A DNA stretch of 64,000 bases from DASUBN01 sp036000105 (GTDB lineage: Bacteria > Pseudomonadota > Gammaproteobacteria > Natronospirales > REEB76), in assembly GCA_036000105.1 (NCBI GenBank), contig DASYGE010000009.1:91897-155896 (forward strand), read 5' to 3'. Made by a program: the position numbers and the translations under genes. Under the pieces are notes generated by a model that saw nothing but the letters and a program-made list of their open reading frames with translations, ran no database searches and was not told where the DNA came from. Positions 7,855-17,788 of this stretch are shown piece after piece. Position 1 is the first letter of the stretch. The number at the start of each line of letters is the position of its first letter.

Positions 7855-9495
7855 TCAGGTGACCATGCTGGGCGTGGCGATACCCGTCAGTTCTTCCAGT
7901 CTCGTGATGCTTCGGGCGGCCGATGAGAGCGCCGTCAGGGCGGCGGTCGCGTCCATGTCCTGTCTCGCTACATCCGCTTCATGGTGCTCCAGGTAGACCC
8001 GCAGCGTGGCGCCGCGGGTACCGGTGCCCGAGAGGCGGAACACCATGCGCCCTCCATCGATGCTGGAGATGCGTATGCCCTGGTTGCGGCTCACGCTCCC
8101 GTCCACCGGATCCGTATAAGTGAAACTCTCTGCCGAGGCCACCGCGACTCCGGCGACGCTCTTGCCTGCGAGCCCGGCCAGGGATGCTTCCAGTGCGTGC
8201 ATCACCGCCGCAGCCTTGCCCGCATCCGGGATGTCGTAATCCTCCCGCAGGAAGAAATCCCGGCCGTACTCCGCCCAGTGCTTGCGCAGGATCACAGGCA
8301 AGGGTTCCTGGCGCACCGCCAAGAGATTGAGCCAGAAGAGCACCGCCCACAGGCCATCTTTCTCGCGCGCATGGTTGCTGCTCGTCCCGAAACTCTCTTC
8401 ACCGCAGAGGGTGACGCGCCCTGCGTCGAGCAGGTTGCAGAAGAAGCGCCAACCGGTGGGCGTCTCGTAGCATGGGATGCCGAGCTTCGCCGCCACCCGA
8501 TCGGCGGCGCGGCTCGTGGGCATGGAGCGGGCAAGACCTGCGAGTCCGTCTTTATATCCCGGTATGAGCCGCGCGTTCGCGGCCAGTACCGCCAGACTGT
8601 CGCCGGGCGAGACCACCACGCCGGGCCCCAGGATCATGTTGCGGTCGCCGTCGCCGTCAGAGGCGGCGCCGAAGTCCGGCGCGCCCGCGCACATGAACCC
8701 GGCCACGAAGTCCGCCGCATCATGGGGATTGGGATCTGGATGGCCGCCGCCGAAATCCGCCAGGGGCTTGCCGTGCATCACGCTGCCGGCAGGTGCACCC
8801 AGGAGACGCTCGAAGACCTCCAGCGCATAGGGGCCGGTCACCGCATGCATGGCATCGAAGCGCAGGCGGAACTTGCCCGAGGCGAGCAGGGCGCGCATGC
8901 GCTCGAAGTCGAAACAGCGCTGCATCACCTCGGCGTAATGCCGCACCGGGTCCACGATCTCCACCTGCATGCTGCCGAGCTTCTGCATGCCGGGTGCGTG
9001 CAGGTCGATGCCGGGGCCCGTCGGCAGGATCTTGTAACTGTCTATGGAGAGGGTGCGCTGGTAGATCGCGTCGGTCTGGCTCTCGGAGGCCTGGCCGCCG
9101 TTGCCGATGTTGAACTTGATGCCGAAGTCGCCCTCCGGCCCGCCCAGGTTGTGGCTGGCGGTGAGGATGAAGCCGCCGGCGGCACCTACCGCGGGTATCA
9201 GCAGCGATGCGGCGGGCGTGGAGAGCAGCCCGTCCTGTCCCACCACCGCCTTCTGTACGCCGTTCGCCGCCGCCATGCGCAGCAGCACGCCGATGGCCTC
9301 GCGGTTGAAGAAGCGTCCGTCACCGCCGATGACAAGCGTATGACCGGCGAGCGTCGGGAAGGTGTCGAATACGGACTGGATGAAATTTTCGAGGTAATGC
9401 GCTTCGCGGAATCGTGAGACGGGTCTGCGCAGGCCGGCAGTACCTGGTCTCTGGTCGTCGAAGGGGCGGGTGTTCACTGCGGGAAAGGACATCAT
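7855..9495 (-). CDS. pgm: Phosphoglucomutase (alpha-D-glucose-specific type)
   Basis: Interconverts glucose-1-phosphate and glucose-6-phosphate. Signatures are TRPFDDQRPGTAGLR at the N-terminus, the phosphoserine loop ILTASHN (Ser about 114), the Mg loop DGDGDR, and the sugar loop GEESFGTSSNH. A C-terminal phosphate-binding RLSGTGTRGATLRVY completes it. About 546 residues, full length. ATG-ATG at 9495/9492 is preferred over the farther upstream start at 9519, because GGAGG sits directly upstream and family members begin just before the TRPFDDQ motif. It diverges from the DUF1249 gene. Role: glycogen, cell-wall sugar or trehalose precursors. Confidence 0.93.
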   Translation of the reverse strand: MMSFPAVNTRPFDDQRPGTAGLRRPVSRFREAHYLENFIQSVFDTFPTLAGHTLVIGGDGRFFNREAIGVLLRMAAANGVQKAVVGQDGLLSTPAASLLIPAVGAAGGFILTASHNLGGPEGDFGIKFNIGNGGQASESQTDAIYQRTLSIDSYKILPTGPGIDLHAPGMQKLGSMQVEIVDPVRHYAEVMQRCFDFERMRALLASGKFRLRFDAMHAVTGPYALEVFERLLGAPAGSVMHGKPLADFGGGHPDPNPHDAADFVAGFMCAGAPDFGAASDGDGDRNMILGPGVVVSPGDSLAVLAANARLIPGYKDGLAGLARSMPTSRAADRVAAKLGIPCYETPTGWRFFCNLLDAGRVTLCGEESFGTSSNHAREKDGLWAVLFWLNLLAVRQEPLPVILRKHWAEYGRDFFLREDYDIPDAGKAAAVMHALEASLAGLAGKSVAGVAVASAESFTYTDPVDGSVSRNQGIRISSIDGGRMVFRLSGTGTRGATLRVYLEHHEADVARQDMDATAALTALSSAARSITRLEELTGIATPSMVT

Positions 9496-9555
9496 GCCTC
9501 CAGCGCACCGTTTTGCCAAGCCTTCCGGCGCGGAGGCCTATGATATAGTGCCAGC

Positions 9556-10026
9556 ATGTTCATAGAAACCGTCGAACATCGCGTGCGCCTGGTGCGGCCC
9601 CGCAGTTTTGCGGGGCTGATGACACTCTACGAAAACAATCACGTGCGCCTGCGCCAGCTCCTGGGCAATCTCCGGCACCTGCCCGAGTCCGCGATATCCA
9701 CGAGCCCACGGGACATGGATCTGCACCTCACGGTGGAAGAGCGTTCCCGTTACACCACGTCGTTGCATCTGACCTACTGGTTCGCGGAAGCCCAAGGGCG
9801 TATCGCCGACCCCGACCTCAGGCTGCGCATCTATCACGATGCCAGGCTCGCAGAGACCTTGAGCTGTGCAGACGCACCGCGCCATGCGGCCCTGCGCGGC
9901 GTCTGGCGCCCGGCGGCTTCCGCCATGGAGCAGCGCTGGGCCCGTAACATCCTGCTGCACAAGTGGCTGGAGTTCTGCCTGGACAACCGCCATGCCTTCC
10001 TGCCTGCCGAGATGGCCGAACTGTAA
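9556..10026 (+). CDS. DUF1249 family protein (YqiB-like)
   Basis: A soluble protein of 156 residues with the DUF1249 pattern: an N-terminal FAGLMTLYENNHVRLRQL helix, a central DMDLHLTVEERSRYTTSLHLTYWF, then DPDLRLRIYHDARLAE, and a C-terminal NILLHKWLEFCLDNRHAF helix. The E. coli relative is YqiB, with no established biochemical activity. Members are typically near nudF/cpdA-type genes; that context is absent here. The ATG at 9556 fits the family start. It diverges from pgm with about 60 bp between starts. Confidence 0.85.
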   Translation: MFIETVEHRVRLVRPRSFAGLMTLYENNHVRLRQLLGNLRHLPESAISTSPRDMDLHLTVEERSRYTTSLHLTYWFAEAQGRIADPDLRLRIYHDARLAETLSCADAPRHAALRGVWRPAASAMEQRWARNILLHKWLEFCLDNRHAFLPAEMAEL

Positions 10027-10174
10027 TCTTCGGCCTCGTGGCCATCCGGTCTCCTACACCGTCAGTCGCCTATTTTCCCCGGAGACGCTTTCCGGGTCAG
10101 GTGTTTATGGCATATTAAGATTAGCCGCTAACGGGCGCGATTGCCGGTAAGTCATATACATAAGGTTCCGCCAC

Positions 10175-11290
10175 GTGGGTTTTTTCAAGAAACAGGTCCC
10201 CCAGGAAGAAGAGGTCGCAGCGGTGGATACCACCGAGCAGCACAAATCCCTGGTGAACATCTTCCAGGACCGCAACATCCTCAAGCGCAAGCTCGATGAG
10301 GCCGAAGCGGAACGCAGCGTGCTGCGCGCCGACGTCGAAGACCTGCGCAAACGCCACGACGAGGTGCAGCGACAGCTCAGCAGCGTGGAGAAGATGCTGA
10401 CGGACCCGGAGCGGGCCCAGAGCGCCATCCTGTATTACCGCCTGCGTGCCGTATGGGACACTTGCCGTCAGCAACTGCGCGCGTTGGCGGAGGAATTGAG
10501 CAACCGCCAGGAGCAGCTCGAGCGTGAGCGCCATGGCGAACTCTTCGAGCAGCGGCGCGCCGCCCAGCTCAAGGACCTGCAGAAGTTGGTGGACATCCTG
10601 GACCGTGACCGCCAGAACCTGGTCATGGGCATAGCCGACATGGAGAAGGAAGTCGCGCGGTTGAAGCGCTTCTGGCACAAGAAGAAGCGGGAAGCACTCC
10701 AGATCCAGATCGAGGAGACCCGCGAGAAGTTCCTGCCCATAGACAAGCGCAAGGCCGAACTCGCGGCGAAGATCGAACAGACCCGCAAGGCGCCGGCCCA
10801 GGCCTTCGGCGGCATCGGCATCCCGGCGCGCCGGGCCATCAACACCGCCTTGCTGTCACTGGCCCAATATCTCTACCTGCATTTCACCGAATACAACATC
10901 GCCGAGATGGCGCGTAGCGCCGGCACCAAGCCGGTATCCGACGTGAACTACGGCCCCACCAACGACTGCCTCGCCATCGGTGCCAGCATGTGGGAAGTGG
11001 TGATGAAGCTGAAGAAAGACACCGGCAGGCCCGAGAAGCTCAAGAACCGCAGTGAGTACCTGCGGCAGAAACTCAGCTATGTGAACGACGGCGAGAGCGT
11101 GCCGGAGGAGTCTTCCCTGGACTACATGCTGCCGTTCTCCCCCAACGGCGATAGCCTGGATCTCAGCGTCAACGCCATCCCGGTGAACGTGGTGCATCTC
11201 AACTACTGGGACATCCAGAGCATACTGCTCAGGCCGTCCGAGAAGGCGGAACAGGCAGCACCTTCGGTCAAGACCGTCGGCACCGACTGA
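10175..11290 (+). CDS. Long coiled-coil hypothetical protein
   Basis: A protein of 371 residues starting at GTG (10175), with only a weak AAGG upstream. Residues 35-200 are almost continuous heptad-like charged helix rich in Glu, Arg, Lys and Leu, a long coiled coil. Residues 205-371 are a globular domain: FGGIGIPARRAINTALLSLAQYLYLHF and later LKNRSEYLRQKLSYV, with no recognised motif. No signal peptide or membrane segment. I cannot name the family. The architecture (coiled coil plus small domain) suggests a structural or scaffolding role, but this is inference. Confidence 0.7.
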   Translation: MGFFKKQVPQEEEVAAVDTTEQHKSLVNIFQDRNILKRKLDEAEAERSVLRADVEDLRKRHDEVQRQLSSVEKMLTDPERAQSAILYYRLRAVWDTCRQQLRALAEELSNRQEQLERERHGELFEQRRAAQLKDLQKLVDILDRDRQNLVMGIADMEKEVARLKRFWHKKKREALQIQIEETREKFLPIDKRKAELAAKIEQTRKAPAQAFGGIGIPARRAINTALLSLAQYLYLHFTEYNIAEMARSAGTKPVSDVNYGPTNDCLAIGASMWEVVMKLKKDTGRPEKLKNRSEYLRQKLSYVNDGESVPEESSLDYMLPFSPNGDSLDLSVNAIPVNVVHLNYWDIQSILLRPSEKAEQAAPSVKTVGTD

Positions 11291-11410
11291 GACGCATCAG
11301 CGGTCTGCTACCGCATTCTCGAGGCCCGCAGCCAGATCCCTGTCGAACTCTTCCGGGTCATCCACCCGGCTTTAGTGGCTCGCCTTGGGCGGCACTAGCC
11401 CGCTCATGCT

Positions 11411-14400
11411 TCAGCCGCCTTCCTGCGGCATCCCTTTGCCGCGATTGTTTGCCTGGCCCATGACACGTGCCGACCACAAGCCGAGATCGTCCAGCAGCAC
11501 GTAGATGGTAGGCAGCACCAGGAGGCTGATGGGTGTGGAGAACGCCAATCCGCCGATGATGGCGCGTGCCATGGGGAAGTAGGGCGGGCCATTGCCGCCG
11601 ATGGTGGTGTTGCCGATGGCCAGCGGTACCAGGCCGAGGATGGTGGTGGACATGGTCATGAGGATGGGCCGCAGGCGGTGGGTCGCGCCCTCCACCACGG
11701 CGGAATAGCGCGACACGCCCTCGCGGCGCAGCTGGTTGATGTGGTCGATCATCACGATCCCGTTGTTCACCACCACGCCCATGAGGATGAGGATCCCGAT
11801 CATGGCCATGATGCCGAAGCTCGTGCCGCTGATGAAGAAGAACCAGAACACGCCGAATATCGAGAACACGATGCCGCTCAATATGGCCGCGGGATGCAGC
11901 AGCGACTCGAACAGGGCGGCCATGACGATATAGATCAGCAGCACCGCCAAGAGCATGTTAGTGATCATGGTCTGGTTGTCTGAATCGTCCTGCTGTACGC
12001 CCTCGCCGAAGGACCATTGATACCCGGGCGGCAGGTTCATGTTGTCCATGAGGTCCTTGATCTGGGGCCGCACATCGTCGAAGGTCACATTGGGGGCGAG
12101 GCTGATGGTGATGCCGAGGGAAGCTGCCCGGTTCACGTGCTCGATGCTGGAAGGCCCCTCGGCGATGCTGAAGTCAGCCACGGAATCCAGCCGCACGGCC
12201 GCACCGGCGGCGTTGTAGAGCTGCAGGTTGCGCAGCTGGTCCAGGGTCTGGCGATCGCTCTTCTGGTAGGCGAGGCTGATGTTGATCTCGCTGTTGGCGC
12301 CGCGATACTGCGGGAGTTCCTCGCCGCGCAGCGCCACCATGATGGCGGTGGCGACCTGTTCCGCATCCAGACCAGCGCGCAGGGCCCGCTCGCGATCCAC
12401 ATGCACGTGGACTTCACGGGTGCCGGCCAGCGCATCGGCACGCACATCCACCAGCCCCTTCACGCGGGACAATATGCGGGTGATCTCCTGGGCGCGTTCC
12501 TCCAGCACCGAGGTGGAGTCGCCGGTGATCTGCATCTGCACGCCGCCGCCGCTCTGCTGGTCGTCGAAGCTGGGTTTGCCTATGGCCAGGGTGGGCAGGC
12601 CCTTGCGGATCTCGTCCTCCAGCTCCGGCGCGCTCTTGCGGTCTTTGAGGTCGTCGCGCAGCAATATGGTGGTCTGGGCCGAGCCGCTGTCGTAGTAGGT
12701 GTAGATCGAGCGGAACTCGAACTGCTGCTTGTGGGCGAACAGGTAGCCTTCCACCTGGGTCACCGCGTCTTCCACGGTCTCCAGTGAATAATGTCCGTTG
12801 AGGTTGTACTGCAGGAACAAGCGGGTGGGGCTGCTGTCGCCGGAATCTTTCTTCACCAGGGCGATGGGCAGGGCTGACACGGCGATCACCAGGAAGATCA
12901 CGCCGATCATGATCCAGCGGCGGGTGAGAGACCAGCCGAGTAATTTCGAATAACGCACACCCAGGCGTTCCACCAGGGTACTGCGCTTCGCCTGCTTGGG
13001 TGCAGGGATACGCGCCGACAGCATCGGCATCATGGTGAGCGAGATGAACAATGAGGCGGACAGGGACACCACGATGGCGATGGCCACGTGCTTCAGGAAC
13101 ACCGTGAGGTCCGTCTGTATGCCGAAGACGTTGGGCAGGAACACGATGATGGTACATAGGGTGCCGGCGGTGACCGCCAGAGATACCTCACGCGAGCCGC
13201 TGATGGCGGCTTTGACGGGATCGCCCGGGTATAGCTGCCGATGACGGAAGATGCTCTCGGTGACCACCACCGCGTTGTCCACCAGCATGCCGATGGCGAG
13301 CATCAGGCCCATCATGGACAGGATGTTGAGCGACAGGCCCATGAAGTACATGACCGCGAGCGCGATCAGGAGCGAGAAGGGCACCGCCAGCGTCACCATC
13401 AGGGTGGTGGTGAACTGACGCAGGAAGTAGTACAGCACCACCAGCGAGAACAGGGCCCCTATGAGGCCCGCGTCCAACACCGCCGAGAGCGACTGCTTGA
13501 CGCCGTCTGCCTCGTTATCAAGGAAGAAGATGTTGATGCCCTGCATCTCCGGCTGATGGCCGACGTCGTCCACCTCTTTGAGCACCCGCTGCGCCACTTC
13601 CACCATGTTGGCGCCGGTCTCCTTATAGACATCCAGCCCGATGGCGTATTTGCGGTCCAGATGCCGGCCGTAGGTGAGTTCCGGGTTGGCGTGGGTGATG
13701 GTAGCGATGTCGCCGAGGCGCAGATTGCCCTCGCCGATGCGCAGCATGCGGATGTCATCCAGGGATTTGTATTCGTCGTTCAATTGCACAAGTAGTCGCT
13801 GGCCGGCATCGGTGATGTTGCCGCCGCTCACGGCGAAGTTGCTGCGTAGCAGCGTGTCGTTCAGCTTGTTCAGGTCGACGTTATGGGCGGCGATGGCATC
13901 GGCGTGCAGCTCGATGCGGATCTCCTGGGGCTCGACGCCGTACAGTTCGACGTGCGATACGCCGGACACGCGTTGTATACGGTCCTTGAGCAGGCGGTTC
14001 AGCATGTCGTAGGAGCGCGTCAGGTCCCGGTTGCTGGACAGGCGCAGCTGCAGGATGGGGATATCGGCTCCCGACTGTTTGAGCACCGCGATATGGCGCA
14101 CATCCGCGGGCAGGTCGGCGCGGATCGAATCCACCTTGTCCAGCACCTGGACTTCCTTCACCGAGACGTTTTCGCCCCAGTCGAACTCCAGGTTCACCTG
14201 GGACTGGTTGGCGTCGGAGGTGGAGGTCATGCGTTTCACGCCACTGAGCGTGCCGAGCGATTCCTCGATGGGCTTGGTGATCAGGCGCTCCACTTCCTCG
14301 GGGCTGGAGCCCTGGTAAGGCACCTGCACGGTGATGAAGGGGAACTCGATGTCCGGGAAGTATTCCAGGGGCAGGAGGCGTGCGGCGATCACGCCGATGG

Positions 14401-14467
14401 CGGCGAAGCAGGTGAAGATCACCATCACGGTGACCGGGCGCTTCAGTGCGAAGTCAGTGATGTTCAC
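11411..14467 (-). CDS. RND efflux transporter, inner-membrane subunit (second copy)
   Basis: A proton-driven RND pump of the AcrB/HAE type, 1018 residues. The sequence shows MNITDFALKRPVTVMV with TM1, then the first periplasmic porter domain (YQGSSPEEVERLITKPIEE). TM4 follows with AIGMLVDNAVVVTESI, whose Asp is part of the proton relay, then the second half with VVNNGIVMIDHIN. It is the last gene of a four-gene minus-strand operon. Its start overlaps the stop of the preceding RND gene by 4 bp, so they are translationally coupled. Paired RND subunits resemble MdtB/MdtC, which form heterotrimers. No TolC-like outer-membrane gene is in the operon. Confidence 0.93.
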   Translation of the reverse strand: MNITDFALKRPVTVMVIFTCFAAIGVIAARLLPLEYFPDIEFPFITVQVPYQGSSPEEVERLITKPIEESLGTLSGVKRMTSTSDANQSQVNLEFDWGENVSVKEVQVLDKVDSIRADLPADVRHIAVLKQSGADIPILQLRLSSNRDLTRSYDMLNRLLKDRIQRVSGVSHVELYGVEPQEIRIELHADAIAAHNVDLNKLNDTLLRSNFAVSGGNITDAGQRLLVQLNDEYKSLDDIRMLRIGEGNLRLGDIATITHANPELTYGRHLDRKYAIGLDVYKETGANMVEVAQRVLKEVDDVGHQPEMQGINIFFLDNEADGVKQSLSAVLDAGLIGALFSLVVLYYFLRQFTTTLMVTLAVPFSLLIALAVMYFMGLSLNILSMMGLMLAIGMLVDNAVVVTESIFRHRQLYPGDPVKAAISGSREVSLAVTAGTLCTIIVFLPNVFGIQTDLTVFLKHVAIAIVVSLSASLFISLTMMPMLSARIPAPKQAKRSTLVERLGVRYSKLLGWSLTRRWIMIGVIFLVIAVSALPIALVKKDSGDSSPTRLFLQYNLNGHYSLETVEDAVTQVEGYLFAHKQQFEFRSIYTYYDSGSAQTTILLRDDLKDRKSAPELEDEIRKGLPTLAIGKPSFDDQQSGGGVQMQITGDSTSVLEERAQEITRILSRVKGLVDVRADALAGTREVHVHVDRERALRAGLDAEQVATAIMVALRGEELPQYRGANSEINISLAYQKSDRQTLDQLRNLQLYNAAGAAVRLDSVADFSIAEGPSSIEHVNRAASLGITISLAPNVTFDDVRPQIKDLMDNMNLPPGYQWSFGEGVQQDDSDNQTMITNMLLAVLLIYIVMAALFESLLHPAAILSGIVFSIFGVFWFFFISGTSFGIMAMIGILILMGVVVNNGIVMIDHINQLRREGVSRYSAVVEGATHRLRPILMTMSTTILGLVPLAIGNTTIGGNGPPYFPMARAIIGGLAFSTPISLLVLPTIYVLLDDLGLWSARVMGQANNRGKGMPQEGG

Positions 14468-17400
14468 GGCGTGACGGCCTCGCCCACGGCAGCCGTGGAG
14501 GCCGGCTGCACATCACGCTTGCGGTCCAGCAGGGCGTAGGCCACCGGCACCACCACGAGGGTGAGCAGGGTGGAGAACAGGATGCCGCCGATGACGGTGA
14601 TGGCCATGGGCGCGCGGATCTCGGAACCCTGGCCGAGACCGAGGGCCATAGGCAGCAGCCCTAAGGTGGTGGTGAGCATCGTCATGATGATCGGTCGCAG
14701 GCGCGAGCGGCCTGCTTCGATCAGCGCGGCCTCGCGTTCCATGCCGCGGCTGCGCAGCTGGTTCACCAGATCCACCAGCACGATGGCGTTGTTCACCACG
14801 ATGCCCGCCAGCATGATGAAGCCTATGAACACCACCACGCTGATGCTGGTCTGGGTGATGAACAGGGCGAACACCGCGCCCACCAGGGCCAGGGGCACGC
14901 TGAACATGATGACCAGCGGATGGATCAGGGACTCGAACTGCGCGGCCATCACCAGATAGACCAGGAAGATGGCGAGGCCGAGGGCGAACTGCATGGAGTG
15001 GAAGGAGCTCTGCATCTCCTCGTTCTGGCCGGCCACGCGGGCGAACACGCCGGCGGGCAGGGATATCTTCGCCAAGAGGGCATTGGCTTCCGCCGCCGCG
15101 CTGCCGAGGTCGCCTTCAGCGATGTTCGCCGACACGAGCGCCACCCGTTCCTGGCCGGTGCGACGGATCTCACCCGGGCCCTCGTCCAGGCTCACATCGG
15201 CGACAGCCGCCAGCGTCACCGGGTTGGCGGCGCCCGGGTTGATGATCAGGTTGCGGATGTCATCCACGTTCGCGCGCTGGTCGGCGCGGTTGCGCACCAG
15301 CACGTCGATCTTGCGGTCATGCAGGGTGTAGCGGGTGGCCACGTCGCCGCGCACCTTGGAGACCACGGTGTTGGCCACGTCGCTCGTCAGCAGCCCGAGC
15401 TGCGCGGTGCGCGCCGGGTCTATATGTATCTGGATCTCCGGCTGTCCTGCCTGCATGGTGCTCTTCACGTCGGCGAAGCGCGGTGAAGCGGTGAGCACCC
15501 GGGCCACCTGATCGCTCACCTGTTTCAGGGTGTCCAGGTTGTAACCCACGATCTCCACCTCGAGCGGCGTGGAGAAGGTGAAGAGCGAAGGTTCTTCGAA
15601 CTTGTAGTTGATGCCGGGCATCTGGTTGAGAGTGACGCGCAGCTCATTCATCACCCGGTCTTCTTCCCGGTGACTGGTGCCGGGCTTCAGCACCACGTTC
15701 AGGCTCGCGGTGTTCTCGCCCGCGTCCACCGGGTTCGCATCCAGACGGTTGCCGGTGCCGGCGACGGAGTAGGTGGTGAGCACCTGGGGCAGCTTGGCTG
15801 CCGCTGCCTGCACCGTGGCGACCACCTGGTCGCTGCTGGCGAGCGGCGTGCCCGGCGGCAGGGTGAGCTTCACCTGGAATTCGCCTTGGGAGAGTTGCGG
15901 GATGAGTTCGACGCCGAGGGTGGGTAACAGGGCGAGGGCCACCAGCAACGAAGCACCGGCGATGCCGAGTACCTGGGCTTTGTGATCGAGAGCCCAGCGT
16001 ATGAGGCGCGGATAACCTTCTTCCAGGTAGTTGTAGCCCCGGGTGAAGGCGTTCATGGCGGGGCGCAGGGGATAACCCAGCAGCATGCCCAATAGGCGGC
16101 TCAAAGCCCGGAAACCGATCACGCTCCACTTGAAGACGAAGCTGAAGAACCAAGCGCCGCCGCGGGGTATGTGATACAGGAAGCGCGTGACGCGGCCCTT
16201 GGGGAGAGCCCGTGGCCGGTCTTCGCCGCTGCCATCGACTTTCAGCTTGTTCGCGCTAGGCACGCCTAAGCAGGCCAGCATGGGGATGAGGGTGAGGGCC
16301 GCCAGGAGCGAGAACACCACCGAATAAGTCACGGTGAGCGACTGGTCGCGGAACAGCTGGCCGGCGATGCCGGTGACGAACACCAGCGGGAAGAACACCG
16401 CGATGGTGGTGAGGGTGGCGGCGGTGATGGCGCTACCCACTTCGCTGGTGCCGTGGCGCACGGCATCGGTCGTGTCCTTGCCCATGTGCCGGTGCCGCGA
16501 GATGTTCTCCAGCACCACGATGGAGCTGTCCACCAGCATGCCGATGGCCAGCGAGATGCCGCCGAGCGACATCATGTTGAGGCTGATGTGGCCCGCATAC
16601 ATGGCGATGAAAGTGGCGATCACCGACACCGGGATGGCGATGCTGACGATGACCGTGGCCCACAGGTTGCGCAGGAAGAAGAAGATCACCAGCGCGGCCA
16701 GACAGCCGCCGATCATCGCCGCATTGATCACGTCGCCGATGGCCTGGGAGATGAACACCGCCTGGTCGTATTCCTTGACCAGCTTGAGGCCCGGAGGCAG
16801 GTGCTGGTTGATGTCGTCTATCTTGGCGGCCACGGTCTTGGACACCGCCACGGTGTTGGCGTCCCCGGCCTTATAGACCGCGAGTTCCACCGACTCCTCG
16901 CCGTTGATGCGGGTGATGGCCTGGCGTTCCTTGTAGCCACGCTCTACGTCGGCCACGTCTTTGAGGTAGATGGCGCGCCCGTCGCGGGTGGCCACCACGG
17001 AATCGGCGATGTCATCCAGGCTCTGGAATTCGTTGACGGTGCGCACCAGGAGCTTCTGGTTGCCCTGCTCCAAGAGGCCGCCCGAGAGGTTGACGTTCTC
17101 CGCCTTGAGGCGATCGCCCACCTCGGCGTTGGTCAAGTGCAGTTCCGCGAGCTTGCCCTGATCCACGAACACATGGATCTCGTCTTCCAGGCCGCCGCTC
17201 ACCTTCACCGCGCCCACGCCGTCCACGGCCTCCAGGGTCTTGGTCAGATCCTGGTCCGCGTAGGTGCGCAGATAGCGCAGCTGCTGGACCTTGGGGTCCA
17301 CGCCGGCGGCGGGGGAGATGTCCTTCGGCGTGCCCGTCATGCCGTAACGCAGGATGGGTTCCGTGGAAGGATCGAAATGCAGCAGCACCGGCCGCTTGGC

Positions 17401-17778
17401 CTCGGTGGGCAGTTCCAGCGCGTCGATCTTCTCGCGCACATCCACGCCGGAATAATCCATGTCCGTGCCCCAGGTGAACTCCAGGGTCACGTCGGATTCA
17501 CCGGGACGCGACACCGAGCGCACCTGGCGCACGTTCTTGATGACGCTCACCGCCTCTTCGATGGGCTTGGTCACCAGGTTCTCCACTTCCTCCGGAGCGG
17601 CACCCGGCAGGTCGGTGCGCACCGTGAGGGAGGGATAGGAGAGTTCCGGCAAGAGATTGAGCTTCAAGCGCGAGAGCGCCACGAAGCCAAACACGATAAC
17701 CGCCAGGGTGAGCATACCGATGGTGACGCGCCGCTCGGTGGCCAGCTTGACGATGCCAAGGACCTTGGGTTCTTTCAT
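14464..17778 (-). CDS. RND efflux transporter, inner-membrane subunit (first copy)
   Basis: An RND pump of 1104 residues, longer than its partner. TM1 lies at about residues 17-36, followed by the porter domain LPGAAPEEVENLVTKPIEEAV. AIGMLVDSSIVVLENISRHR in TM4 carries the proton-relay Asp (single D, then SS). The extra length is a cytoplasmic loop around residues 510-590 (Lys/Arg/Pro-rich, GRVTRFLYHIPRGGAWFF) between the two halves. The C-terminal half has VVNNAIVLVDLVNQLRS. It lies downstream of the YggN-like gene by 10 bp and overlaps the second pump gene by 4 bp. Substrate unknown. Confidence 0.93.
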   Translation of the reverse strand: MKEPKVLGIVKLATERRVTIGMLTLAVIVFGFVALSRLKLNLLPELSYPSLTVRTDLPGAAPEEVENLVTKPIEEAVSVIKNVRQVRSVSRPGESDVTLEFTWGTDMDYSGVDVREKIDALELPTEAKRPVLLHFDPSTEPILRYGMTGTPKDISPAAGVDPKVQQLRYLRTYADQDLTKTLEAVDGVGAVKVSGGLEDEIHVFVDQGKLAELHLTNAEVGDRLKAENVNLSGGLLEQGNQKLLVRTVNEFQSLDDIADSVVATRDGRAIYLKDVADVERGYKERQAITRINGEESVELAVYKAGDANTVAVSKTVAAKIDDINQHLPPGLKLVKEYDQAVFISQAIGDVINAAMIGGCLAALVIFFFLRNLWATVIVSIAIPVSVIATFIAMYAGHISLNMMSLGGISLAIGMLVDSSIVVLENISRHRHMGKDTTDAVRHGTSEVGSAITAATLTTIAVFFPLVFVTGIAGQLFRDQSLTVTYSVVFSLLAALTLIPMLACLGVPSANKLKVDGSGEDRPRALPKGRVTRFLYHIPRGGAWFFSFVFKWSVIGFRALSRLLGMLLGYPLRPAMNAFTRGYNYLEEGYPRLIRWALDHKAQVLGIAGASLLVALALLPTLGVELIPQLSQGEFQVKLTLPPGTPLASSDQVVATVQAAAAKLPQVLTTYSVAGTGNRLDANPVDAGENTASLNVVLKPGTSHREEDRVMNELRVTLNQMPGINYKFEEPSLFTFSTPLEVEIVGYNLDTLKQVSDQVARVLTASPRFADVKSTMQAGQPEIQIHIDPARTAQLGLLTSDVANTVVSKVRGDVATRYTLHDRKIDVLVRNRADQRANVDDIRNLIINPGAANPVTLAAVADVSLDEGPGEIRRTGQERVALVSANIAEGDLGSAAAEANALLAKISLPAGVFARVAGQNEEMQSSFHSMQFALGLAIFLVYLVMAAQFESLIHPLVIMFSVPLALVGAVFALFITQTSISVVVFIGFIMLAGIVVNNAIVLVDLVNQLRSRGMEREAALIEAGRSRLRPIIMTMLTTTLGLLPMALGLGQGSEIRAPMAITVIGGILFSTLLTLVVVPVAYALLDRKRDVQPASTAAVGEAVTP

Positions 17779-17788
17779 GAGTTTGATC